DNA from: Mytilus trossulus
Taxonomy: Eukaryota; Mollusca; Bivalvia; Mytilida; Mytilidae
NCBI RefSeq assembly: GCF_036588685.1
Contig: NC_086384.1
Span: forward strand, 56,896,945-56,960,944
Direction: 5' to 3'
DNA length: 64,000 nucleotides
Positions 23,861-35,754 of this stretch are shown here, piece by piece. The stretch's first letter is position 1, and every line of letters starts with the position of its first letter. The notes under the pieces are model-generated. The model was not told where the DNA came from. It saw nothing but the letters and a program-made list of their open reading frames with translations, and ran no database searches. The translations under genes were made by a program, and so were the position numbers.

Positions 23861-26522
23861 AAGCTCTGTGGCACCGTTAAAGTCCACAATTCCTCTAAAG
23901 TCTACAAATACGCTTAAGTCCACAACAATTTCCCGCTTAAGTCCACACCGCCGCTAAAGTCCAGAGTTTTTTCCGCTAAAGTCCACAAAAAACGCCGTTA
24001 AAGTTCACAATAACAAGTGTCGATAAAGACCACAAAAAAGCACCGTTAAATTCCATTTCTTTTTTTATTATCAAAAGATCAATTCGCTGGTTTTTTACTC
24101 CCAATAGTAAATATATATAATAAAAAGCATGAACCCTTGTTTTTTTCAAAGTATTTCTTACGAAAGCGAACTAGTGACATAGTAAACATAAAATTTGTAA
24201 TGAAATATTTTTCAAAGTCGAAATTTTTACTTAATCTCGAATTTTCTCAAACGCAAAATTTCGCCTTTACTTCAAACTCCAAAAATGACATTATATAGGA
24301 CACGTGAGTGATTCTGATAAAAAAAAAAAGCAGACATGCAAGATTTTTTTATATATCGTTTTATTTAGTTTTAAAAAATAATTTCCTTATAAGCAAGAGT
24401 TAAATTACCAGAAATACAATGTTCAAAGTTAGCGACGCTCATCAAGATCTTGAAGACCTCACCACGTCCGCTTCTAATCTAATTGGTATCTTTTAAGCTA
24501 GGATCGCACATTCACGATTTTTACTGCCGTCTTGACAGGACCCTTCTCGATTGAAATTTATTTAAAATCTGATCAAGATCCTATGCATCGTGGATGGAAA
24601 TTCAAACTTCAATTGAAATTTATAAAAAAAAAAATTTAAATCACGACAACAATCAGATATTGTTCAGGAAGCGTCGATATTCAACCGTTTCCATGCGAAT
24701 TTATCCCGATAATACCGTTCTAAATCCGCTTCTTATCCCATTTGTATCTTTCGCCAGGTAAATTTAGACCGAGTCTGTCACGACTGCGTCCCGATTCTAC
24801 CGAATGTAATCCATCAGCTATCAGATAGTGACAAAACAGTGAACCGACGCTTACGGAAATTGTCCGTTCGAAAACTGTCGGCATACTCGGGATGACAAGG
24901 TACTGTCTGAACGTAATCCTATCACGGTCCGCTCTATCGCATTTCAAACGGCTTTGTCTGGTCTCAGTCGTATTGTATTCTGTAATTGTCGGGACTCTGA
25001 CGTGGTTATCATTGACGAATTTAGAATTAATAACGGGACTGTTTCAGAACGGTTTCGGCAAAAACGGTTCCCAATCGACAAGATCTTGATTCAATCTGGA
25101 CCCAATCGGCAGAAAACAGCAATGAAAAATTTCTCCAGATCATTCCCGTTCCTCAGGACACCGTCCCGAATACACGGAACATTGTTAGGATTTTGATCCG
25201 ATACAGCATAATCTGTCACGACTATATTCCGACTAGACAAAATCGGCTGAGTTTCCCCGAATGTTACGGGACGCCCATAATTGTCGGGGTGTTTCGCCGA
25301 ACTATTCCGACCCTTCCCGACCCGAAGGAATCTGTTACGAACTTATACGACTTTGTTCAGATAATGATAGGACATTCGAGATTGAGAATAGTAATCCGAC
25401 TTTTTCACTTTTCGTTTCGTATCGCTGTTTGGTCTCAAACGGGAGCAGTAATCAGCAATGTGAGAAACCCGCATAAGGGACATAGTAAGGCCGTTAGTTA
25501 AAGGCCCACATAAGGGACATAATAAGGCCGTCTCATTGGCAATATTACCACATCTTCTTTTAATATATAGTAGAAATAAAATTAGCAGTGAACTTCTTTT
25601 TTCAAAGTCGAAGTTTTGGCATTTCAAATCTGTAAATTTCGACTTTAACTCGATTTTTTTTCTATTCAAATCTCGAAATTTTGACTTTAACTTAAAACTT
25701 TGACATTCTTAAATCTTGAAATTTATTCAAACTAAAAATTTCTGTCAACATGCATGTTCTTTCCGAATGAAACTCCTCAATATGAAATGATTATCCTTAT
25801 CATATTTTTAGAACCAAACGAATTTCTGAAAATAAATTGCCAAAATGTGTGGATCCTCGGTTACTTTTTAATTTGCGTCCATGTCTTCTCCTCCTTAAAT
25901 TGTAATACTAGTAGCTGTGTTTGATTACTAACAGCCTATGTTTAAACAGTGAGGAAAGAACGAAATTTTCAGTTTTAAATTTTTTTTGTTTTGAAAAAGC
26001 TGATATGTTGAGTTTAATGCCTTGTCCACACGTACATTTGATTCGAATCGAAAGCCAATCGAATTTGCTAATCGTGTTCACACACTCTTCCTTTTTAATT
26101 CGAATTGATTTATATTGTCTAATTCGCACTAACCAATTTCGACTTTGAAAAATATTTCATTACAAATTTTATGTTTACTATGTCCCTAATACGCTTTCGT
26201 AAGAAATACTTTGAAAAACAAGGGTTCATGCTTTTTATTAGATATATATACTATTGGGAGTAAAAAAAACAGCGAATTGATCTTTTCATGATAAAAAAAC
26301 ATCTTTGGACTTTAACGGTGTTTTTGTGGACTTTGGCGGAACTTGTTATTGTGGACTTTAACGGCGTTTTCTTGTGGACTTTAGCGGAGGTCATTTTGTG
26401 GAATTTAGCGGAAAGTGTGTGGATTTTAGCGGCATTGTGGACTTCAGCGGAAAATTGTTGTGGACTTCAGCGGTGTTGTGGACTTAAGAGGAATTGTGGA
26501 CTTTAACGGTGCCACAAAGCTC
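23861..26522. mobile_element. Foldback element with long repeat-built inverted arms
   Basis: The arms at 23861-24224 and 26136-26522 are imperfect inverted copies of each other over about 370 bp. The outer half of each arm is a run of roughly ten short units of the form CCGCTAAAGTCCACAA, with spacers. The inner half is unique paired sequence containing 'gcatgaacccttgtttttt' and 'aagtatttcttacgaaagcg'. Arms built of short tandem units are typical of Foldback-type elements. No clear target duplication or transposase was seen. The 72-residue frame at 26288-26506, rich in W and L, is just the repeat units read as protein. Confidence 0.75.
24440..25510. other. Interior of the foldback element with unusual composition
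   Basis: This kilobase is richer in CG and in TCGG, CCCGA and CGGGAC words than anything around it. It has several overlapping short frames on both strands (24720-24947 minus; 24892-25089, 24954-25196 and 25193-25501 plus), none with a recognised domain. Partial self-similarity is visible ('tgtcacgactgcgtcccgat' near 24777 and 'tgtcacgactatattccgac' near 25215). It may be an eroded tandem array or captured DNA. Confidence 0.45.
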
Positions 26523-26559
26523 AAATATGAAAAATCGACAAAATATGCCGAAAAATGTC

Positions 26560-26716
26560 ATTTTCAGATGGTTTTTGTCAAAAAAAAAGTGGCCGCATCC
26601 GTGTTCATCATCAACCTTTATATATGTTATGTATTATCATCAAATACAACTTACGTTTTAATATTAAGGATGAACACGAATGCGGCCACTTTCGTTTTAC
26701 ACGAAAACCGTCTAAA
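26560..26716. repeat. Inverted repeat, possible small hairpin element
   Basis: GTGGCCGCAT.CGTGTTCATC at 26589-26609 pairs with its complement at 26669-26689 with one mismatch, and weaker pairing extends outward about 25 bases. It lies just outside the foldback element. A related word (AGAAGTGGCC) occurs near 51150, so it may be a dispersed family. Confidence 0.7.
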
Positions 26717-29242
26717 ATATAACTAAAATGCTAGAACTGTGAAGATTTCAGTGATTTAGCATGACTTAATGGTATTAGTACCCGATATATGTGCATTGTA
26801 TTGTCGAAACCAGTCCATATTTATGTAACAGAAGCATTCTACTGTCCAATAAAAACACTAAAAGTTCACTGAGTAACAATTTTGTAAAACTGCTTTATTT
26901 TGGGGCCAAAAAAGGGTCTTACCGGACCTACTCCTTTCAGATTTAAAAGGCAAACATCACCGGTATGATATATTCCATTTCACAGTATTATAAACTTTCT
27001 ACTTGCCTATATTAAAACAGATCGGATTGATGAGTTTCTTCTGTTGTCATTTAAACAGATCTTTCTGTTATCAGGATGAATCATCTAATTTAGGTAAACT
27101 ATTAACAATCCCATAGGTATTTCTAGCTATAACTCCTGTATATCATGTATCAAAAATTATGGAACATGCTCTAGACCCAAATACTTATCTCTTTAGCAAA
27201 TAAAATATTTTGTTTCACGGTATACCATAAGCCATAATTCTGATTATAGACGGATTATGTTGAAGGCGTCGAAAATATGTTTCAAGAATCTAACTTTTCT
27301 ACCCCTAACTGCTTAAAATTTTGAGTAGCATCATCAATAGAAGATAGGTGATGTGTAATAAGTCGGGGTTCTGCAATTTATATAGATATGTTGTTTAGAA
27401 TATGGATTATATCACTTATTTTTGGCGATGCAAAGTAAAATTGTCTTGTATCTTTTGTCATATTTTTAGATTATTCTCATTGCACATGTTTATTTATTGA
27501 ATTGGGTCTATGATTTATTTGGAATTCATTTCTTTGTTATAACTTAATGAATAGATTTATTTTTATAAACTATTTAAATAAATCACGAAGATACAAATTA
27601 AGCTCTATTTATTGACCTTTTTATCTGGTCTTTCCTCCTCTTGAGAAAATTTCAGACAATTCAGACACATTGATCAATTCCAATAATTCGTCAATTACAA
27701 ATTTAAGCTTATTTATAGCCCCTTTCAAGCAGCAGAAAATTGGATACCGGCAGTTGTGAAAAGGGTTTCTCTTTCAATTCGTTTAACCGAGGTTCAACAT
27801 ATCAATTGTCCAGTTAATTAATAATTGGAGATCGTTGTCATAGTTCATGGTGCATTTCTGATACATTTATTACATTTTAATGTGACCTTACTGTAAGTTT
27901 TAGTCTCAATGGCAATTATGTCTTCAAAGTTCTTTAAGTATTTACAAGTACTTTGTTTTATTCGAGACAATTGTATTACTGCAGATTCAATAAAGAAAAT
28001 TCTGAAATTTAAGGGAAGTGATGTCAGTGTGGTATCCTTTGGCTATGTTTGCATCGTTTGCCCTAGATCCGGTAACGATTTCATGCTTCAACTCGGTTCC
28101 AACAACTTCACAATAACCAAGCATGGACAACCATCTTTCTTGTTTACATCTCCAAAATGAAGTAAAATGCTAGTATTATTGATAATTTTAGTGTTACCTT
28201 CTATCTCTCTCCTTCCTCTAGGAGAGTTTTGGTAGAACTTGAAAATTCCTTCAGTGAAGACATGCGGAAGGGTTTTATTGGCATCAAGAACTGGAAGTCC
28301 TTATTTGTGAACTGTACAGTAAACGTGAATGGCTTGTGGTACTTCACCCTTCCTTATCTTTAATACCCCTGTTTTAAATTTTACTGACCTATCGGTTATG
28401 ATAGGGGGTCGATGTTACACTTCTTCAATGTGGCCATTATAACTTCAAGTTTAAGTGTGTGGAACTCTTCTGAACTTTATACCATGTTTTTTTTTCTAAA
28501 TATATAGAGCAGCAGCATATGAGTTATGCTTTCATAATACTGCTTCCGGAGAGAGGAAATATTTTGGTAAACTTTCCTTCGTGACTTTTGTTTTCGCGAT
28601 TAGAGTGCTGTAACAAATGAACTTCTTTAAGTGCGGTGACAGAAGTGTAAAAAGGCGTATAGATTGCGAGTTCAATCTCCTTAAATAACACACGGCTAAA
28701 AATGATCTTAACTTAAAAGACAAATATATCTTTTTTTAATTTTTGCCCTGTCGTCAGACTTTCGTATGGTCACATTTTTCTAAAAAGTCTTTTATTAAAG
28801 ACTAGTAGTATATTAGAGAGTTTCAACCCCCCTTTTTAAAAATGAAAATTATATGTTGTATGTTTGCTTTCATTTAAATGAAATGTTATTCTACAGACGC
28901 TATTTTCACATGTCAAATTATTCTATTCAGTATTTTATTTTCTTCTAATATATAAATTTCTTAAGTTTGGACTGTTTAAAATTGAGGTAATCTTAATTGC
29001 AAAGTCTAACACAATTTTTTGTTCCTTTTACGTAGTGCTGTAGCAATAAAAAATATCGGATAATTTTTTAAGCATATTATAGTCTTTCATAAAACTAGTT
29101 GCTGATAAAAATTTCGGAACCTAAATATGAAAAGAGGCTAAGAAATTAATGGAAAAGGAATAGAGTAAAAAACATCAGTTTTAACACGGAGCTTGATCAC
29201 TTCTCTTCGGTCACATTTTGTTTATTAGTCAATAATTTGCTC
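26717..29242. other. AT-rich DNA, possibly one small gene at 27909-28363
   Basis: Apart from the weak candidate described separately I see no gene or named repeat here. Confidence 0.35.
27909..28363 (+). CDS. Weak candidate for a small spliced gene or gene fragment
   Basis: An 83-codon frame opens at ATG 27909 and ends at 28160. It is followed by a pyrimidine tract with CTCTAG at 28216-28221, a good splice acceptor. After it a 46-residue frame (28223-28363) has protein-like composition, contains VELENSFSEDMRKGF and ends in TAA. No convincing donor lies before the first stop, so the two parts do not join cleanly. I recognise no family. It could be a decayed gene or chance open frames. Confidence 0.2.
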
Positions 29243-29246
29243 TTAA

Positions 29247-29353
29247 GGGAAAACGGTAGTATTTAATTTTCCCAGCATTAGGTTGGCCTTTTGTGTACCC
29301 GGTACACAAAAGGCCAACCTAATGCTGGGAAAATGTAATACTACCGTTTTCCC
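29247..29353. mobile_element. 107-bp palindromic TTAA element
   Basis: The element is an almost perfect palindrome: two arms of 53 bp around the centre GTACCCGGTAC, with about two mismatches. It starts GGGAAAACGGTAGTA and is flanked by TTAA on both sides (29243-29246 and 29354-29357). A TTAA duplication is characteristic of piggyBac-like and some other cut-and-paste transposons, so this is probably a minimal foldback MITE. Confidence 0.85.
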
Positions 29354-29357
29354 TTAA

Positions 29358-30795
29358 CTGATATACCTTTTCGCCATTCGCCATTATATACACATATATT
29401 TTTAATTAAAATGCACTCATATATGGCACATACTTTGCATACGTTTATATTCTATGTTTTTTTTGTGTTATAGAACATCATTGTACAGCTAGGTAGGTAT
29501 GAGGTATTCGAAACACCAGGGCTGTGAATTAAAAAAAACCGGAATGGTATACCCGTAATTGGTTCTTAATATTAGACAACATATCTTTTTAGAATTATTT
29601 CCCTTTGGCTGATGCAAAATAACATCAATAATCAGTAATCAGTTACTAGGGCGTTTATCTGGGTATGTATAATCAACACTTGTTGTTAAAGGTTAAACAC
29701 ATGTACAAAATCAGCATGATCATACTCGAAAATTGCGAGATTAATCGGTCACTCTTAGTATAATGTTGATAGCAGCCCCAGAGGCTATATCACAGGGGCT
29801 TGTTGAGTATTGTTGTATGTATAGCACTCTCAGCTATGATTATAAGTAATTTTAAACTTTTGACCATTTTAATTTTTGTAAATACATGTATATGCTATAT
29901 GCAGTTGTTGGTTTTTAACATTTTCCTACACCCTAGCACATATAAATTATTATATATTTTTAAAAAAACTTTATGATGACAATCCTATGAATTAATTATG
30001 ATATCTATTATTTAGTGATCATTATAACCAAATTCAGTCATCTGTATATAATATAACTAATTGTTTCCCTATGTTTTAAGGTGTAAATAGTTGCTCAAAC
30101 TATACCCTTTGGGTAGTGCTCCACATTTAATGGAGGAATATACAAGAAACTGAACTGAACTGAACTGTTGAGTGAGACCCACTAAACAAGCCCCTGTGGC
30201 TATATATATACATTTGATAGAGAGGATGGTCGGGGTCCTGATCCTGAAATCCTGAGCTTAAGAACATGAAATCCCTAAGTACCGAATTAAATGAAATTTA
30301 AATCCCGACATCCCGAAATTCGAAAAAAAGTTCAAGGATCCTGAAAGAATCAATCACAAAATTCTGAGCTTTAAATCACTTGACTTGGGAGTCCCAAGAT
30401 CCCCCCTCCATGTATACATCTACATCATAGACGATCCATCAGCACATTGATGACTATACGTCGGCGCATCGCAAACAGACACTTAATAAAATATAATAAC
30501 TAATGAGTGCAATATAATTCAATACTAATTTTTTGAAAAAACAAAACAAAAATAAACACATTTACATTATTTACAAACAGGCTAGATATCTAAATATACT
30601 GAACCTGGAACAGTATTTAATAAAATGTAACTAAGAGACAATCAAAGTGTACTGGTATACATACTTTAATATAACGCTAGAGCTAAAGTAATCTACACTC
30701 TACACAAATACATATTGCAATACGATGCACCGTTATACTGTTATATTATCTGCTACATTTTGTATGTCTATCATGAATGTCTATCAACACAATGG
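29358..30795. other. AT-rich DNA with small simple repeats
   Basis: No gene. Positions 30149-30166 hold four 'actga' units. Positions 30230-30410 hold repeated 'atcctgaaat' and 'cccgaaat' words, a degraded simple repeat. Confidence 0.45.
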
Positions 30796-31272
30796 GCCAT
30801 TCCAGTTAATTTCTGACAGGTGGGGATGGATGGGGAGATTTTTGTTCATACCTATCAGAAAAAAAAACATCATGAAAAACTACCTATCAGATCTATAAAT
30901 TAAGACCTATCAGATGAAGAGTTTCTGTTCATATTTGGTGGATGGTCTTTCATGGGAAAAATTACCTATCAGCATTTTTACTGCGAGGATTGTACCCATC
31001 AGAATTTAAAATCCAATACCAGGTAATGCATAATACGAAACTCTCTGAGCTACATGCCAAAGCACCCCTAAGATATGAAATAGGTATTTTTTGTAACCCC
31101 TAAGATGTAATTATATTTAATTATTTACTGTTGCAAGACCCCTCAGAAATTGTTGCGTAAAAGTGTACCTGTCAGATGAAAAAAAACAAAATTTCACCCC
31201 TAAGATGTTTAAATTTTACACCCCTCAGAAAGGACCATCCATCCCCCATTATCAGATATTAACTGGAATGGA
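30796..31272. mobile_element. Small element with terminal inverted repeats and repeated CCTATCAGA words
   Basis: The ends CCATTCCAGTTAATTTCTGA and its inverted partner (one difference) bracket 477 bp. Inside, CCTATCAGA or ACCCATCAGA recurs five times in the left half, and CCCCTAAGATG or CCCCTCAGAAA recurs in the right half. There is no coding sequence and no clear target duplication. This is probably a non-autonomous DNA element. Confidence 0.65.
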
Positions 31273-31525
31273 CATTATGTTTGAGTGAACTCTGAACTAC
31301 ATAAATATTTATGGATGAATGCAATTAACAATAATTCAAAGGTTTCAAATGCTTCTTTGGTCATTTTGTTGTTCCAGGGTCTCATTGGGGTTTAAGCGTG
31401 ATGCAGGATTGCCGATTTTTCGTAAGCGTGATATGTGAAAGTCAAATTATTGTGTTGTGAAAACGTGAAATGAGGTCTAGCGGGACACGGGAAATTACAA
31501 AAAATGAGAATTGCTTACATACATA

Positions 31526-32206
31526 CAGTCAGGGGTACTACTTGTACAAGTGTATTTTATTTACTTGAAGAAGTAAAAAAAAATATACACATATAAGTAA
31601 ATAAATAATGTTTGAATTATCTCCCCTTAATTTTCGAAAAAATTTACTTGTATAAGTAAATTTTTCTTACAATCCCACAAAAATCCTCAAGTTTTGAGAT
31701 GTAAAATCATGCCTTTAATGATTTTTTCCAGGTTTGCTCAAATTTTTTCATTAAAGTTCAATGTTTCATCTCATTAATTCATCAAAGAAACTGATTGAGC
31801 AAAGATCTTGTATATTTGTGCAAGACAATCAAAAATTGCTCCTGTGGGGCTTGTAAATGAGCAGTGTTATGAAGATAACAGACAAATGGGATTTTCATTG
31901 TCCATGAAATTACACTTAAATGATTAGTAAAGACATCTGTAAAGGGTACACAATTTAAAATTCTATTAGAGCAAAGAAATCTTAAGAATTCAAGAAAAGA
32001 AGAAAGGATGATTTTTTTACTTATACAAGTAAAAAAATCTGAATGCCTAAGGGACATGACTAATAAGCCAATTTTTTTTTTACCTATACAAGTAAATAAA
32101 ATTCACTTGTATAGGTATATATCCTACAAATTTACTTATATGTGTATATTTTTTTTTACTTCTTCAAGTAAATAAAATACACTTGTACAAGTAGTACCCC
32201 TGACTG
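31526..32206. mobile_element. MITE-like element with about 75-bp inverted repeats, copy 1
   Basis: The left end begins CAGTCAGGGGTACTACTTGT. The right end (to 32206) is its near-perfect inverted copy over about 75 bases. ACATA flanks both sides (31521-31525 and 32207-32211), a likely 5-bp target duplication. A second set of ACTTGTATAAGT-like words lies just inside. No protein is encoded; the minus-strand frame at 31782-32057 has no recognised motif. Confidence 0.85.
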
Positions 32207-32211
32207 ACATA

Positions 32212-32800
32212 GTATATAATTAGCGGGTTATAGGAAACTGATAAAACACTGTAAGCAGGATCTGGGATCAGAACCCCCAATGATCGATGATACCTCCTTT
32301 AATTTGTTGGTCTTTTGAATTTATTTTTGAATGAAATCGGCATCACTGTGGACCACAAGTTGACCCAATATCATGAATATTGAACTGTGATTTAAATTTT
32401 AAAATTGAACATCATTTCTGTATTCTTTATTTTTTTAGCTCATATTTTTCTATAGATTCTTTATACTTTTTGTCCATTTATGCATTATCATGATTATCAT
32501 GATTATTCTCCTTTCTTTGTTTATATTTTAGCACCTCATTATTCTTTCTTAATCATGTTTATCATGTTTATATATTTGTCTATATTTGTCTATTCTTTAT
32601 ACTTTTTATGCCCCCTGTAGCAACAGGAGCACAAGTCTAACCCTTGTCCTTCTGTCTGTCCCACCAACATTAGTTCCCAAAATTGGTTTCTGTTCTCTAA
32701 TTTCAGTTTGCTGCAACGAAATGTATGAATCTTTTACAAAATGCTGTTTCCACAAAAAACAGATCAATCATGAATTTGGGTAGCGTCACTTTTACTATTC
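32212..32800. other. AT-rich spacer between two copies of the same element
   Basis: No gene. It contains short repeats such as 'catgattatcatgattatt' at 32488-32505 and a 'tgccccctgtagcaacagga' stretch at 32610 that I recall from other bivalve repeats. Confidence 0.4.
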
Positions 32801-33307
32801 TTGAGTCAGTCAGTGGTACTACTTATACAAGTTATTTTTATTTACTTGTAGAAGTAAAACAAAATATACACATTTAAGTAAATAAAAATGTTTGAATAAT
32901 CCCCCATTAATTTTCTTAAAAATGTACTTGCATAAGTAAATTTATCTTACTATCCCACAAAAATTCTCTAGTTTTGAAATGTAAAATCATGCCTTTAATG
33001 ATTTTTCCCAGGTTTGTTCAATTGCTTTTATTAGAGTTCAATTGTTTTATCTCATTAATTCAACAAAGAAACTGATTGCGCAAAGATATTAAGTATTTGC
33101 AAAAGGCCATCAAAAATTTCTCCAGGGGGGAGGGGGGGTTGAAAATTAGCAGTGTTCTGGAGATAAAAGAAAAACAGGATTTTCATTGTCCATGTAATTA
33201 TAACACTTGAATGATCAGTAAAGACATCTGCAAAGGGCAGATAATTTAAAATTCTATTAGAGCATAGAAATCATAAGAATTCAATAAAAGAAGTTGGATT
33301 GACTTTT

Positions 33308-34566
33308 AAGCTTACCTGGCCCGATGGGCCAAGTGAGCTTTTCCCATTACTTGGCGTGCGGCGGCGTCGTCCGTTGTCTGTCGTCGTTAGCTTTTACAAA
33401 AATCTTCTCCTCTGAAACCACTTGGCCAAATTGAACCAAACTTGGCTACAATCAGTATTGGGTTATCTTGTTTAAAAAATGTGTGGCGTGACCGGGTCAA
33501 CCAACCAAGATGGCCGCCACAGCTAAAAATAGAACAAAGGGGTAAAATGCAGTTTTTGGCTTATAACTCAAAAACCAAAGCATTTAGAGCAAATCTGACA
33601 AGGGGTATAATTGTAAATCAGGTCAAGATCTATCTGCCCTGAAATTTTCAGATGAATCGGACAACCTGTTGTTGGGTTGCTGCCCCTGAATTGGTAATTT
33701 TAAGGAAATTTTGCTGTTTTTGGTTATTATCTTGAATATTATTATAGATAGAGATAAACTGTAAACAGCATTAGTGTTCAGCAAAGTAAGATTTACAAAC
33801 AAGTCAACATGACCGAAATGGTCAATTGACCCCTTTAGGAGTTATTTCCCTTTATAGTCATTTTTTAATCATTTTTCGTAAGTTTTAGTTATCTTTTACA
33901 AAAATCTTCTCCTCTGAAACTACTGGACTGAATTAATCCAAACTCAGCAACAATCATCTTTGGGGTATCTTGTTTTAAAAATGTGTGGCGTGACCTGGTC
34001 AACTAACCAAGATGGCCACCACGGCTAAAAATAGAACATAGGGATAAAATGCAGTTTTTGACTTATAACTAAAAAACCAAAGCGTTTAGAGCAAATCTGA
34101 CAAGGATATAATTGTTTATCAGGTCAAGATCTATCTGCCCTGAAATTTTCAGATGAATCAGACAACCCGTTGTTGGGTTGCTGCCCCTGAATTGGTAATT
34201 TTAAGGAAATTTTGCTGTTTTTGGTTATTATCTTGAATATTATTATAGATAGAGATAAACTGTAAACAGCAATTGTGTTCAGCAAAGTAAGATTTACAAA
34301 TAAGTCAACATGACCGAAATGGTCAATTGACCCCCTAAGGAGTTATTGTCCTTTATAGTCAATTTTTAACAATTTTCATAAATTTTTATTAACATTTCCA
34401 CTGATACTACTGGGCCAAGTTCATTATAGATAGAGATAATTATAAGCAGCAAGACTGTTTAGTAAAGTAAGATTTACAAACACATCACCATCACCAAAAC
34501 ACAATTTTGTCATGAATCCATCACATATACCAAGGTGAGCGACACAGGCTCTTTAGAGCCTCTAGT
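33308..34566 (-). repeat. Hairpin-ended interspersed repeat, copy B
   Basis: Inverted relative of 2127-3286 with both terminal hairpins (33309-33339 and 34545-34562) and the duplicated internal block (about 33390-33890 and 33895-34380). The plus-strand frame at 33442-33642 is a shadow. It is inserted in the element at 32807-35277. Confidence 0.85.
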
Positions 34567-34623
34567 TTACTTCTACAAGTAAAAAAATCTGAATGTCTAA
34601 GGGACATAACTCAGCCAATATTT

Positions 34624-35150
34624 ATACCCCTGCTTTAAAAAAAGGGGGGGGGGGTATACTGTTTACCTCTGTCTGTCAGTACTAGTCAGTCAGTCCGTCC
34701 GTCCCATATAGATTAGACCGTTGGTTTTCCCGTTTGAATGGTTTTACACTAGTAATTTTGGGGCCCTTTATAGCTTGTTGTTCGGTGTGAGCCAAGGCTC
34801 CGTGTTGAAGGCCGTACTTTAACCTATAATGGTGTACTTTTTAAATTGTTATTTGGATGGAGAGTTGTCTCATTGGCACTCACACCACATCTTCCTATAT
34901 CTACTTGTATGATTTTACACATGATAGCCAAGTTGAAAATTTTCGTCACATTTTTCTCAGGAACTACAATACAAGGATTTTTGAAATTTGGTTTCAAGAT
35001 TTATATAAGTCAGCTATACCGTGTGATGCCTTTTCAGATTTATCACTCGACAACTTTCTGTTTACCAAACACTTGCATATTTTTACACTATTAATATTTT
35101 CCACTTGCGGCGTGGGTATTATCAGTGAGCAGTAGCTCGCAGTTTCACTT
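34624..35150 (+). repeat. Mussel interspersed repeat (family C)
   Basis: It starts at 'tatacccctgctttaaaaaa', passes through a G run and CTGT/GTCC simple repeats, and ends near 'gtagctcgcagtttcacttg'. It interrupts the element at 32807-35277 and is itself interrupted by 34706-34907. The frames at 34846-35135 are shadows. Confidence 0.7.
34706..34907 (-). repeat. Mussel interspersed repeat (family D), short copy
   Basis: Reverse complement of 7168-7370 with high identity, including 'cggagccttggctcacaccg'. It is the innermost layer of a three-deep nest. Confidence 0.85.
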
Positions 35151-35283
35151 GTTTTTTTACCTATACAAGTAAATAAAAGTCACTTGTATAAGTATCCTAC
35201 AAATTTACTTATATAAGTATATTAATATTACTTCTTCAAGTAATTAAAAATAAATTGTACAAGTAGTACCCCTGACTTTGAGT

Positions 35284-35754
35284 TATGTCCTTTAATCATT
35301 TTATTTTAATAACATTAACTGCAACAGGACCAGGCTTTGTCTGTGTCCATGCATTTGGCGACACATCCACAATTAAATTTATTTGCCCATTGTTCTCTAT
35401 TCCACAGTCTTTAGCTTGAAAATATGTGAAAAGGTCAGGAAAATTTTCCAAAATATATGATAACAATGTAGTTCCATAACTTTTCGACTATCATCTTTCT
35501 TAGTGCTCTGGTCTGTTATAAACCAATTTTTCCTTCTGGCAAAATTTGAAATTGGTATTCCACTCTTACATTACACACCACTGATGAAACCCAAACAATA
35601 TCGGAGAAGGCTATATTTTTACCTACGCAATATATAAAAAGGTTTACATTTTTACGGCTGTCAATTTTGATGGGACGTATTATGGTACATGTATATACAC
35701 ATGTCCTGTGTCTGTCCGTCCGTCTGTCTGTCTGGCGTTAACATGTCGCACCAT
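35284..35754. other. AT-rich DNA, no gene seen
   Basis: No coding signal. It ends in a GTCC/GTCT simple repeat (35706-35735) that leads into the tandem repeat at 35755. Confidence 0.4.

Larger units (their letters stand above)
32807..35277. mobile_element. Copy 2 of the 31526 element, carrying nested insertions
   Basis: The ends match those of copy 1 (CAGTCAGTGGTACTACTTAT at the left, GTAGTACCCCTGACT at the right). The flanks read TTGAGT on both sides (32801-32806 and 35278-35283). Its own sequence is continuous with copy 1 once the insertions at 33308-34566 and 34624-35150 are removed, so those arrived later. Confidence 0.8.

Noticed and set aside
24720..25501. Four overlapping frames on both strands as genes
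   Set aside because: None has a motif. They overlap one another and lie inside the foldback element in a stretch of odd composition.
26288..26506. Tryptophan- and leucine-rich 72-codon frame
   Set aside because: It is the tandem GTGGACTTTAGCGG-type units of the foldback arm read as protein.
34846..35135. Overlapping frames of 82 and 92 codons
   Set aside because: They lie wholly in nested interspersed repeats (families C and D).
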